Shown in pieces: positions 1 through 10,270 of a DNA stretch of 64,000 nucleotides. Position 1 is the stretch's first letter. The number at the start of each line of letters is the position of its first letter. Source of the DNA: Pleurodeles waltl. Taxonomy: Eukaryota; Chordata; Amphibia; Caudata; Salamandridae. The DNA lies in contig NC_090438.1 in NCBI RefSeq assembly GCF_031143425.1, positions 777,863,138 to 777,927,137 on the forward strand, read 5' to 3'. The position numbers and the translations under genes are program-made. The notes below the pieces were generated by a model. That model did not search any database. It had not been told where the DNA came from and was given only the letters and a program-made list of their open reading frames with translations.

Positions 1-3000
1 ACTGTTGCAGTTTCTATGATTTTATCAGGTAAGAATCTATAGTTTTCTTTTAGCATGAAGTCGCTAGGTCATACTTTATATTCCTTGTGACTTTTAATTT
101 TGATATTCCTCTGGTTGAAATGTGGTGTTCCATCTAAATTGATTGTATTGTATTGCGGACATCTTTGAAACTGGCAGTACATTGCAGGACCTGATGTAAA
201 ATATTTCTGCAGTTGCAAACTCCCGTGATTCACACAATCACAGAGTTTGAAACTTCAAAATGGCATTTTATTAAACTCATTTCATGGTTCAGTAAAGCCC
301 TCACAAATTGCAAAATGGGTTTACTGACTTGTTCCAATTCACTACTAAGAAACAGTGAGTGTAAAAGGGGCATTCCTTCCTATTTGCAAATCAATATGGA
401 ATGTATCAATGGTTTGTCACCACAACTGCGGTCACACACCATTGAAAAATAAACTACTTTCCAAAGGAGGTGCTAACCCATTTGAAAAGGGGAAGTGCTA
501 CTATTTGGACAGCTCCCCATCGAGAATTTTAAACTTGGGGAGCTGGTGGTGGTCCAGAGGACCACTGTCTGCTCCCCACCCCAATATGTTCCCAAACTGG
601 AGACATTTATTATAGTCAGTAATGGTCAGTTGTTCCTTGTAGGCCACTATTATTGTGTTTGTGACCTATCACAGGGCTTGCAAATAGCAGCCTGCCTAAT
701 TAATATTGTGAGGAAATGGGGTGTATTATATAGTGTGGTTGTGTGACCTCAACTTGTAATACACTTACCAACTCCTTTAGGACCCTTAGATTTTGTTTGT
801 CAAACCTTCAGCTCAACCCTGGGTAGCTTTGGCTGTGAGCAGCAAGGCTTATACAAAGGAACAAGTGTAAAGCATTTAAACAGCACCAAAATAATTGAAG
901 AAGTAATTGGCAAGACACTAAAGAAATCTGACTCAAATTTATAAAGTTTGTTTTTATGTAGTGTTAGACACCACAAAGAGAAAGAGCCACCAAAAATGTG
1001 GGCTAGTTTTAATGCGGTTCCTTAGAGTCTCTTTACATGACCAACTCCGGTAGGGAGCCAGTCAGGGGGCTAGCAGGGTCCTCAGAATCAGTTACCCCTT
1101 CAGGTGAAGCAGTCTCCTGGCAATTCCAGGCACTTTATTCTCCTTGCAATGGTTTCCTATGGAAGCGTTCCTGATGCAAAACATGAAGGATGCTGAAGAT
1201 GCTCAAGGATGCTGTGGATGTGGTGCAGTCGATGAGTGTCTTCCAGGGGCTACTCCTCAGTCCACCAAGGGGGTGAGGTGGTCTGGTCACAGGGTCGAAG
1301 TCCTTGTGAAGTCCTTCGAATTCCTCTCAGTGCTGACAGAAGATATGTCACCATTGAACTACTAGTCGCTCAGTATCATGGACACAGCCAAATCCTTCCC
1401 TGGGCAATCACTTGGCTTCTGGGTGAGCAAGCTGCACTCCAGCGACTCTCCCGGGCTCAGTGAACTCAGGTGCATCTTTGAGTGTCGGGTCCTGGTCTCT
1501 GGTGCTGCATGATGGCAGTTGGCGATGGTTTGAGGATTCTGGTCTACAAACTTGTCCCAGCAGAATTCTCAGCTGTTGTGTCCCTGTGCTGTCAACAGGA
1601 GATCAGCTCACTGACCCTTGGAGTCTCTTGGCTTTGGCTGGGTTCTGGAGATGACTTCTCCCCAAGCACAACACAGCTGGCACAGTCTGTCTCCTTTACT
1701 AGCCACCAGGCTCAGCAGGTGTATAGCCTCTCTCTCTGCCGGTTCCATGCTGCAGCAGGGCAGTCCTTCGTTTGTCCTTCTTCCAGTCCAGACAAGATTT
1801 AAGTTTGAGGCACCAGGGGTGCCCTGCTTATGCTCAGAAAATGCATTCAGTGTAGGATTCAGTTGATAGCCAATGGGCTTCCTGATGACCACTTCCTGTG
1901 AAGTGTGGCATCTGGGCATCCTGGGATGCACCATTCTGCCCACTTCTAATGGGGAAGAACCCCTCTCCAGGCACGTGGAGCTCCCTAGCCCAACCCACAG
2001 ATGTGGCTATCGAGGGGCTACATGCCCTAAAAAATACTGTTTAAAAACTGGCTTTCCCTTCCCTGTCCCTAGTGCTAGCCTGTCTACCTAAACAACAGAT
2101 CAGCCTCTCTCCCAAGTGTTTCCCATTTGTCCTTCAAAGGTGGCTTCCTGCCTGGGGAGGTAACACCTCCTCCTGTGGCAGGTCTTAACTCCTATTAACA
2201 TGCTCCCCAGGAGGGCAAAAAGCTCTCTGCTGGGCAGGCCCTAAATACATTAGCAAACAGGCACTGGAGACCTTGGGCAACTAAAGTGGCAACTTCTAAA
2301 GTTGCACTTTTCCCACCAGTGACATTAAATTCGATTCAACCATTAAATCAGATTTAATGCACTGATTCTTTTGATACCTAATAGCACCAACTTTCGTAGT
2401 CCCATTCAGAAGTTAGCAGGGTTGAAGTGTCAGCTGGTAGCTTTGTACTTGTCAATGGGACTACTAGCCTTTCCAAAGTAAAATAGACAATTTAGGGTTT
2501 TTACTGCTGGAACATGTAAAAATATCTCTTCCATTCTTTAACATACAGCACTCAGCCTTAGGACTTAATAGGCCCACCTTGGGAGTGACTTACATATATT
2601 ATAATAATTGATGCACAATTTTCACCACTGCTTGTGATCTGTTCGATTCTACAACATGCTCCTAGCTCCTCAAATAAATAAGAAACAAGGGTAGAGGCCA
2701 GTTTAATTTCATTATAATAGCATCAGCTGACATTATAAGACCATTTCTATTTTTGAGAGCACAGCATTCTAAAAATGAAAACCCTTTTCACTGCAGTCTC
2801 AGGTGGTGATAAACACCACCAGACCTTCAAGTAGCTTAGCTTTCCTTTCCCCACTGACAACTGCCATGATTTTTCAGTACAGCAGCTTTCAGGAGTGGGG
2901 GTGGTTCTCACAGAAGGTTCAGCCATATTTTACACACTCTTGTGGTTCCCAGTTAATCAGTTTCTTCCTAACAGAGGACTCGTAAGACTCTTGCAAGTGC

Positions 3001-3690
3001 CCGAAACTTCCTTCTCCACCAGCAGCTTTCATTGATGTTGCAAATGGGCCATGAGCCCTAAAGCAAGTAAGGAATACTGGCTTGCCCTAGTTGGATAGTG
3101 CTAGACAGCAATACTTGCAGTGCAGTTGATCCCTCCCTTCTCTGAGACACAGTGCCAGTGCCACTGCACCTGCTGCATTAATGAAAGCGATATTGTTGGC
3201 AGCTTACCCGGTTGTATTGATTTCGGCAGGAGCTGTGCTCTTCCTGCTGTCATTTTCAGACAGTTATAACCTGCTTTAATTGTGATACAGTTACAGGAGC
3301 CACATGAGGTGGTTTAGGTGTGCAAAAATGTGTTCTCTAGTGTTATATCTTGATTTACAGAATCAGAAGTCCTGAAATATTGTGAATGCAATTTGTCCTT
3401 TTAATAGCAGAACATATGTGTTGCCTGGGCAGGAGAGGGCAGTGACCATTGGAAATACACCTAACACAACTGGTGTAAATGTGTAAATGGAGTGCACTAG
3501 GTTCTCAATGAAACCCAGTATTTGCAAGTGCAGATGAACAGGTTTCTTCACAAGATAAATACCCCGAACCCACTTGCTTTCCAGGTTAAAAAAAGTTAAT
3601 GTTTGTTAGCAAAATTCCTGCTATTAACTTAGGCATAAACAATCTACAGTGTTCATAGATTTAGGTGTATGTCTTTCAGCTCAAGCCAAA
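1..3690. other. Unassigned non-coding stretch
   Basis: I see no protein family, RNA gene or clear repeat boundary here. Short open frames on both strands have no recognisable domain and look like chance. The part from about 740 to 2,330 has the composition of a long LTR-like repeat (no long frame, short pyrimidine tracts), but I cannot find matching ends or a target duplication, so I do not call it one. Confidence 0.5.
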
Positions 3691-3692
3691 CT

Positions 3693-4557
3693 GCCAATGT
3701 ACCACTCCGTCCGCCAGGGTGGTAACGGCCTCCGGGCTGGAGACTTAAGTCTCCAGCCCGGCGGCCGTCTCAGTCCTACCCTCGGGATTGTGACCCCCAC
3801 CTACCGCCATGGTTTTTGTGGCAAGCATACTGCCACGTAAAACCATGGCGGTAGACACAATCAGTGCCAGGGAATTCCTTCCCTGGCACTGATAGGGGTC
3901 TCTCCCCCACTCCCTCCCCTCCCAGAGTCCTCACCCTCCCCTCTCCCTCCTGCCCCCGTACATTTCCACACCCACACGCATACACACATGCATAACCACA
4001 TCCACCCACGCATGCACACATACATACCCACACACCCCTACACACACCAACATACTTTGCCGCACACATGCATTCACAACACACAACATACACGTACACT
4101 CACATTCAGGCATTCACGCACTCATTCAAGGCGACTCACACCCGCAGTCATAAACAGACACCCCACCACACACACAACACCCCCACACACGCACACAACA
4201 ACCCCCACCCCCTCTCCTGTCAGAGAACCCGACTTACATGCTGGCAGGGGTGCCTCCGGCTCGAGACGGGACACGGAGCTGCTGTCAGCAGTAGCGTCTG
4301 CCATCAAAACACTGTCAGGCCATATCATTGCTCATGATACGGTAGGCGGTGCTTTGCTGGTGTGGTGCTGCCGCTGACAGCAGCGCCACATTACCGCCGT
4401 GCACCGCCATGACTGTCGGCAGTATTCCACCAGCCTTCTGGCTGAATTCCGTCAAGGGTCATAATGCGGGTGGGAGCTGTTAGCCATGGCGATGGTATGT
4501 TGGCGGCCGTCGCCATGGCGGTAGGTGGCAGTTACCGCCAATGTCGTAATGAGGGCC
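3693..4557. mobile_element. Hairpin-rich non-autonomous element, copy 1 (Harbinger-like end)
   Basis: About 0.86 kb that ends at 4,557 in TGTCGTAATGAGGGCC, the same kind of end seen in the other MITEs of this window. The left end is degraded and approximate. It starts with three successive hairpins: a perfect 30-nt palindrome at 3,732-3,761, a 22-23 bp stem at about 3,803-3,853 and a 16-bp stem at 3,859-3,894. A CA-rich tract (3,965-4,200) and a GC-rich half with further inverted segments follow. The same order of parts recurs at 27,176-27,976, which shows these are two copies of one family. It carries no coding capacity. It abuts Ty3/Gypsy RT sequence at 4,558, so it probably inserted into that element. 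Classification as PIF/Harbinger-derived rests only on the end motif. Confidence 0.7.
3965..4200. repeat. CA-rich imperfect microsatellite inside element copy 1
   Basis: Low-complexity run of CACACA, CATACA and CATTCA words. Both strands give long open frames rich in His/Thr or Cys/Val that are artefacts of the repeat. A tract of the same composition occupies the same relative place in the second copy (27,420-27,670), so it travels with the element. Confidence 0.85.
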
Positions 4558-5100
4558 TATATTTTCCATATCCTCAAGCAACTGAGACATCATTTGCTGA
4601 AGCACACTCACAGCGGACTAAGCCAAACGGCATACGAGTAAATTGAAATGGACACTCAGTCATTATGTAAGCAGTGAGATGCTTGGAATTTTTATGTAAC
4701 TTCACTTAATGGTAGGCACTTTTCAAGTCCAATTTAGAAAAGTATCTCCTACCCTTTATGGAAAACAGCAATTCATTTACGTTTTGGAAGCAGCAAAGTG
4801 TCAGCAACAACATTGTGATTTAGTGACCTCAAATCCACAAAAAATCTTAGATGACCATCTGATTTCTGCCTGATCACTACTGGTGATATCCACTGAGAGG
4901 GTTCTTCAGGTTCAATAATACCATCCTCCAAGATCTCATCTAACAGTTTTTTTCACCTCTTAGCACACGTCTTAACTTGAGTTGAACAGGAATAGCAACC
5001 ATCCTTCAAAACTATTTTATGTACAAACCTGATTAGACATCCTGGGGTTTTATTACATATTTCCTGTTCATCTTAGAAAACATCTCGTAACTGCACTTCC
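4558..5100 (-). pseudogene. Ty3/Gypsy reverse transcriptase fragment
   Basis: Read on the minus strand, this stretch gives the N-terminal half of a Ty3/Gypsy reverse transcriptase. In order I see a segment like ILEDGIIEPEEPSQWISPVV, then SDGHLRFFVDLRSLN, then GRRYFSKLDLKSAYH and PFQFTRMPFGL. These are the conserved first RT blocks, including the first catalytic Asp in KLDLKSAYH. A stop follows directly where Gln is usual (YH then TAA), and several frame changes are needed to read the whole. The palm YxDD block is missing because the sequence stops at the hairpin element ending at 4,557. It belongs with the protease and gag pieces upstream (to 6,900). It is a dead relic. Confidence 0.85.
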
Positions 5101-5330
5101 TCCACCACCATCACCTGATCAGGTGCTCTGGGATTGGTTATTATGTTGAGATCCTATTAGTGCATCCATCCCAAAATAGGCGGACCATCAACAGATACAT
5201 ACACTTTCCCTGTAACTTGCTGTGATCCATATCATATGATGCCTTCGATGAATCCCACAATGCCAATAGTCTCACCCTGATACCCTCCTGGATTTATGTC
5301 TTTGGGTAACAACTTAACATTTTTCCAATG
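5101..5330 (-). pseudogene. Ty3/Gypsy protease/linker remnant
   Basis: Minus-strand translation between the zinc knuckle and the RT gives GKVYVSVDGPPILGWMH, which resembles the end of a retroviral-type aspartic protease (the hydrophobic GxxxLLG-type segment). It is followed by a linker leading into the RT. The catalytic DTG triad is not visible in one frame. The call rests mainly on position between gag and RT. Confidence 0.5.
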
Positions 5331-5536
5331 TGACCTGAACAATTATTATGGGATAAGAGTGTATATGGACCCTGAATCTATCATCAATGCTATTGTACAC
5401 CCATACACTTCAATTCACTTCTTGATCTCATCATACTCCTTTTTTCACCAAACAATTATTTCACTTCCTCCCTATCCCTTACTGCCAAAAGTTTGTCAGT
5501 ATAGACAAGTTCTTTACCTGTTTCTGCTATACCTTC

Positions 5537-5959
5537 TCAGGATTTTAAATATTCTTTGCTTTGTTTGTTGCACATTCTCGCAAAGTGGCCCTTGCAACCA
5601 CACTTCCTGCAGTCTTTGTTTGCCACAAAACATTTGTTTGATTCAGAAGTATGATAGGTGCTCCCATAATGACTATAATCCTTCACTTTATTTTTTGTAC
5701 TGGTTGACATGCCCACAGCATCTCCCTTGCCACTGTTTATAAAAACTGCATTGACCTCCCTTTCTGGAGTATAATTGTCATACCACAAGATTGCTACTTT
5801 TTCACAGTTTTTGTCTCTTTTGCTTAACTCTTTCATAGACCGCTTCAACTCCTTTATTACTTTGGACATCTGTACTGCATCTTTAAGTGATGGATAATTA
5901 GCAGCAATTCCTGTATTATTTTATCTTTGCACTGAACAAACTGAGTGCAAAGTTAAAAA
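5537..5959 (-). pseudogene. Ty3/Gypsy gag C-terminus with CCHC zinc knuckle
   Basis: An open minus-strand frame (5,537-5,869) ends in CRKCGCKGHFARMCNKQSK, a C-x2-C-x4-H-x4-C nucleic-acid-binding zinc knuckle typical of nucleocapsid. Upstream are a Lys/Glu-rich helical segment (KELKRSMKELSKRDKN) and, up to the MITE at 5,963, the words QFVQCKDKIIQE that continue the capsid region on the other side of the insertion (6,557-6,890). In an intact element this would package RNA in cytoplasmic virus-like particles. Here gag is split by a 594-bp MITE, and a stop lies between capsid and knuckle. Confidence 0.85.
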
Positions 5960-5962
5960 CTG

Positions 5963-6556
5963 GGGGGTCATTACGACCCTGGGGGTCGGAGACCGCCAGG
6001 GGTAATGTGGCGTCCGTACCGCCAACAGGCTGGCGGTACGGAGACCCGTATTATGACCGCGGCTGCAGCGCCGCGGTCACACCGCCGGGGCCGGCGGTTT
6101 CCCGCCGTTTTAGCCCCGGCGGTGATAATCCTCCAGGGCAGCGCTGCAAGCAGCGCTGCCCTGGGGATTATGACTCCCCTACCGCCAGCCTGTTTATGGC
6201 GGTTTGCACCGCCAGGAAGAGGCTGGCGGTAAGGGGTGCCCTGGGGCCCCTGGGGGCCCATGCACTGCCCATGCCACAGGCATGGGCAGTGCATGGGCCC
6301 CCTAACAGGGCCCTGGGCAGCTTTTCACTGTCTGCATAGCAGACAGTGAAAAGGGTGACGGGTGCTACTGCACCCATCGCACGGCCGCAACTCCGCCGGC
6401 TCCATTAGGAGCCGGCTCCTATGTTGCGGCCTCATCCCCGCCGGCCCAGCGGGAATGTCGTAATGGGGTCTGCGGGAGTAAGACCGCATTGGCGGCCGCA
6501 CGGCGGTTACCGCTTGGCAGGCAGCGGTAGCCGCCCACCAATGTTGTAATGACCCC
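5963..6556. mobile_element. 594-bp GC-rich hairpin MITE (Harbinger-like), CTG target duplication
   Basis: Left end GGGGGTCATTACGAC pairs with right end GTTGTAATGACCCC, and the element is flanked by CTG on both sides (5,960-5,962 and 6,557-6,559). The number of terminal G/C bases makes the exact border uncertain by one base. Removing the element and one CTG rejoins the interrupted gag sequence. Inside are at least five strong hairpins, at 6,013-6,040, 6,056-6,079, 6,131-6,163, 6,256-6,298 and 6,320-6,352, plus one around 6,383-6,428. The open frames over it are by-products of high GC. A 3-bp duplication and the TIR style fit PIF/Harbinger, although the target is not the usual TWA. Confidence 0.88.
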
Positions 6557-6900
6557 CTGAGTCTGGCCACAAACTCATCAATGGATTCATGTTCTGATTG
6601 GAGTTAAGTGTAAAATTTGTATCGTTCCATGACCAGGTTACTTTCTTTTGAAGATCTCTAACCTCTTAAGTGCTTCCTTATGCACATTTCCACTGCCACA
6701 GGTAAGTATTTAAACATCTGCTGACCTTCACTGCCCAGAGCATTTAATAGTAGGGATTTCTTCCTAACTGGCAACACATTTTGTCCATCTAATGCTACAA
6801 TATAATCCTCAAACATTTCAACCCAATCATCCCAAATTACCGTCAGTACTCATGGTTGAGATAAAAAGAATGGAGGAGGAATAATATTACTTTGTTATGC
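6557..6900 (-). pseudogene. Ty3/Gypsy gag capsid fragment
   Basis: The minus-strand frame reads WDDWVEMFEDYIVALDGQNV and then PVRKKSLLLNALGSEGQQMF, leading to YLPVAVEMCIRKHLRG and a stop. This is the helical capsid region of a metazoan Ty3/Gypsy gag (the tryptophan-rich start and the LLxxLGxEGxxxF block). A second piece reads YKFYT.. HESIDEFVARL before the MITE border, and the story resumes at 5,959. Nothing like an LTR is visible further right, so the 5' end is lost. Confidence 0.8.
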
Positions 6901-7079
6901 CATACTAGGTAACTGTTAATACAAGTAATTTAGACCTAACAATGAATGCAGAAGATGGTTACTTAAGCAATATTACAAAAATCTTTGATAATTAAAATAC
7001 TGTTCTATAACATAATCGCTGTACCAATGTCCATGTTTATCATTTACAAATATATGTCCAACTATACGCTTTGCGCTCT

Positions 7080-7540
7080 GCTCTATAAGTGATGGGTGTG
7101 CAGATCACTGTTATTAATATAATGTAGCATTGAAGACCTTGAATAAAACATCAATTTTGCAAAGAGGTGTGCAATGCACCACTGTTAATGATGTTCAGAT
7201 CACCATGAAATAGTGCACTCGTCACATACTCTTCACAAAGTATCGAAATACTAATTCCGCAGTGAGGTATTGAAATCACCGTATGACACTGCTTTCTGCA
7301 CCGTAATTAATGGTGTGCAGATCACTGTGAACTTGTACAATCTTACTGTGCTCTGCACCAAGTATCTCCTCACTGAAAAGTATTGTAACTTAGACACTCC
7401 TTCACATTTAATAGTGGCACTGAATGCACAACTTTATTTCAGTGTGCAGATCACCATAAATACTTCCCGACTAGTGATGGCGCTGACTGCACAACACAGC
7501 ATTGGTGTGCGTATTACAGTGAAGGATGCTGCTCTGACAG
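7080..7540. repeat. Diverged minisatellite-like repeat (about 60-125 bp spacing)
   Basis: The words GTGTGCAGATCACTGT or GTTCAGATCACCAT recur near 7,088, 7,190, 7,312, 7,440 and 7,504, each followed by a segment with TGCACCA or TGCACAA. Spacing is irregular (roughly multiples of 62 bp). The small open frames over it are repeat translation. Confidence 0.5.
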
Positions 7541-7544
7541 AACC

Positions 7545-9470
7545 AAGATGACGCCATGTTATGTGTGCTGTGTTGAAGCGTACCGTGTCATATGCTTCAT
7601 GGAGGGGAGTGTCTGCGGGGTCCCTCTTTAAATCGCAGGCTCTATCGAGGCTCAAGTGTAATGAATGCTCCTCACGGGTCCTGAAGGATCAGAGTGCAAA
7701 CCTTCCATGTTGCTCTACTCTCACAGTAAGAATCCTGGCAAAGCGCTCAATACCTTTTACAGTACCTTGTACCAGGAAAAAAGTATTCTACAGTATATCC
7801 TTCTTCTGTTGTGCAGTGACTCACATCCTTATCACAATGAACAGCCATTCACACTTCTCCATCACAAGTACTTGGACCAGGAGGTTGTGTGCGGCTGCCA
7901 ATTTCTCTAAATGCCTCTTCCACTCGTCACCAATTTTGCTGTAACAAATAAGTAGACAACACGGGTGCCACAAACAGGTTCAGCTTAATGCTTTATTATG
8001 CACACAACCTGGCATCAATCCTCCCCGAGAGCTGGAGTCCAACTGACTCTCATGGAACTCTTGATGCCTCACAATCTAGAACTCAAACATCTTTACATCA
8101 TAACAGTAGACATCCGGGCACAGTTATTAGTAGTCAGGCCATCAAACATCTGACAATAATTTATGCAACAAAACAAAGGAGTCGTCCAAGGCACATGGCA
8201 AAAATCTGGCGAATAAGGCAAAGAGGCCGATTCACAAAAGTATTTATGTGTACCTAGGTCTATAGGAGTACCCTTTTACATAATCTTACATGCCTTCATG
8301 AATTGGCTGCAAAACGCCAAACTTCTTATTAGTAAAAGCAAAAGACCGCACAGTTCTTTCTATTTACTAATTGTTCATGAATATTGTCATTATAATTCTC
8401 ATTTTAGATGCTTTGGAGTAAATTCACAAAGTCATGTAGGTGTATATACAAACTACAGCAATACTACTTCATGTTCTCCAAATGTCTTTGTGAAAGGAAC
8501 CCCAAAGTCTTCAATGGGATGTAAGGGCACAGCAGGTTGACCTGCGCTGACTTCTGTATTTCATGGAGGATGCCAATTGCCCCTCTTTAGGAGTCCATTT
8601 GCTGGGGTCTGTGGTGCCAGTGCCAACACAGGAGTCAAACAAGAAACATCTGGCGTGATCTAATGTAGTGTCCAACCCACTTGCCACAGTCGTTGGTAGA
8701 CCTCTGAGCAACTCCAGTGCAGAATAAGAACATGGTGATCCTGAAAACATTGTACAGCCCATGTGCTCCAACATCCTTTCCAGCCCAGGTGCTGGTTCCT
8801 GTGTTCTGCTTGTATTCAATTTATTTTTCTGTTTTCATTTTGTAAAAGGTGTGTATGGAGGCATGGCATACCAAGTCTGTGTAAACCTTAGTGTGTTGTG
8901 GGCATGGGTCCTTGGCACCTAGAAACATTGCCCTGTGCTGCTCTTCAATTGAAACTCCAACTGATGACAGTCCCAGCTGAAGGCCAAGATCTGAAGAACT
9001 TTAATCTTGTATTGATTATCCAATACAACAAATGTATGTGTGGAGTTTGACCCATTTAAGAATCATTCTATGACAGCAGGTTTCAAGCAAAGGTGCCAAA
9101 AAGGATAACAGTCAGTACCACTGAGCAACACTTGACAGAAGCAAGATTATAATTTGGTTGTGAGTTAAAACGCTGAGGTCTCCCTCGAGCATATTAGGGC
9201 CAACATACTTTCATTGGCAGCTGGTGATCTTTTAAAAGTGCTGGGGTAGGGTGGCTTGAATAACAGCAATTGAAGTGTGCAAGCCCACCTTCTTTGGGAG
9301 TGCTCAGTGAAGGTGTTTCCCTTTGAGAGAGTTTTGAAAATAATGTGATCAAATATTGTATTTTAAGCACACATTTACTCATACATATGCTCAAACTCCG
9401 TAGACTGTGAAAGGCCACTATTGAACTTTGAATCACTTTCATTGTGTGCCAAGTGAATGAAGCCTGACAC
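7545..9470. other. Unassigned stretch
   Basis: No recognisable protein family or repeat family on either strand. Short frames (for example 8,511-8,819 minus) have no domain features. Confidence 0.45.
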
Positions 9471-9479
9471 TTCCCAGAA

Positions 9480-10170
9480 GTTGACCCCTAGTTTTTCAAA
9501 ATTTGCCAGTGGGTGACCCCCCATATGTCAATAATTACCTTAAAGTGTCAGGTCCTGTATTTTATCATAAGTGCCCCCTTATCCCAAAAATTACATACTG
9601 TATGCCGGTGCCAGAAGTTTTCCATTGACTACATTCAAAACCATGGGTGACACATGTCATAAATGACCTCTAGTATCTCAGGACCAACATTGATGCGTGC
9701 TCCTTAATGCCGAGAACTACCTACGATATGACAGTGCCAGAATTTTGGCATTGACTGTATTCATGTAACATGGGTGACCCTTATGTAAAAAATTACCAGC
9801 ATTTTGTCATGACTGCTTGCCACCCCTTTATGCATAATGACAAAAATATCTCTAGTAAGTTAGCACCAGCATTGTGCTATGGTTTTCCCATATGCCAAGA
9901 ATTACCTCTACTTCGATAGACCCAGCGTTTTGGCAGAGGTAGCCCTTATGCTAGGAATTATGGACAGTTTGGTAGTGCTGGTGTTTTGCCATGGTATTTT
10001 GTCCCATATGCAAAGAATTAGTTCTAGTGTGCCAGTGGCAGCATTTTGGAACAGGTGTCCACATGCTAAGAATAACATGCAGTGTACCAGCATTTTGCCA
10101 CCTGTTCCTCTTATGCCAAGAATTACCTCCAGTATTCCAGTATCTTGCCATTGGTGCCTCTGAAAGACGT
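9480..10170. repeat. Minisatellite, about 60-bp units, roughly eleven diverged copies
   Basis: A unit with the core ATGCCAAGAATTACCTC, then CAGTGCCAGCATTTTGCCA, then CCCTT repeats from about 9,480 to 10,170. Clear cores lie near 9,583, 9,707, 9,891, 9,948, 10,009, 10,063 and 10,113, with spacings of 50-78 bp. Copies differ by many substitutions and small indels, so the array is old. The overlapping open frames at 9,879-10,353 (plus) and 9,908-10,318 (minus) are repeat translation. Confidence 0.75.
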
Positions 10171-10228
10171 CAATTGCGTCCATGGTGCCAGCGCATTGTC
10201 CCAGACTCACAAGGGTATACGCAAACAT

Positions 10229-10260
10229 GCACACACACACACACAAACCCACACACTGAC
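10229..10260. repeat. Short CA microsatellite
   Basis: Run of about 30 bases of CA with two interruptions, next to the probable LTR start. Confidence 0.8.
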
Positions 10261-10270
10261 TTATGGGCAC

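Noticed and set aside
735..2330. LTR or transposon with defined ends
   Set aside because: The composition is suggestive, but I could not find paired tips or a target duplication, so only an unassigned stretch is reported.
3776..4377. Long Cys/Val-rich (minus) and His/Thr-rich (plus) open frames
   Set aside because: They are translations of the CA-rich microsatellite in both strands. The composition follows the repeat and there are no domains.
5971..6570. Several overlapping 70-110-residue frames on both strands
   Set aside because: High GC in the MITE lowers stop frequency. Frames overlap on opposite strands across palindromes.
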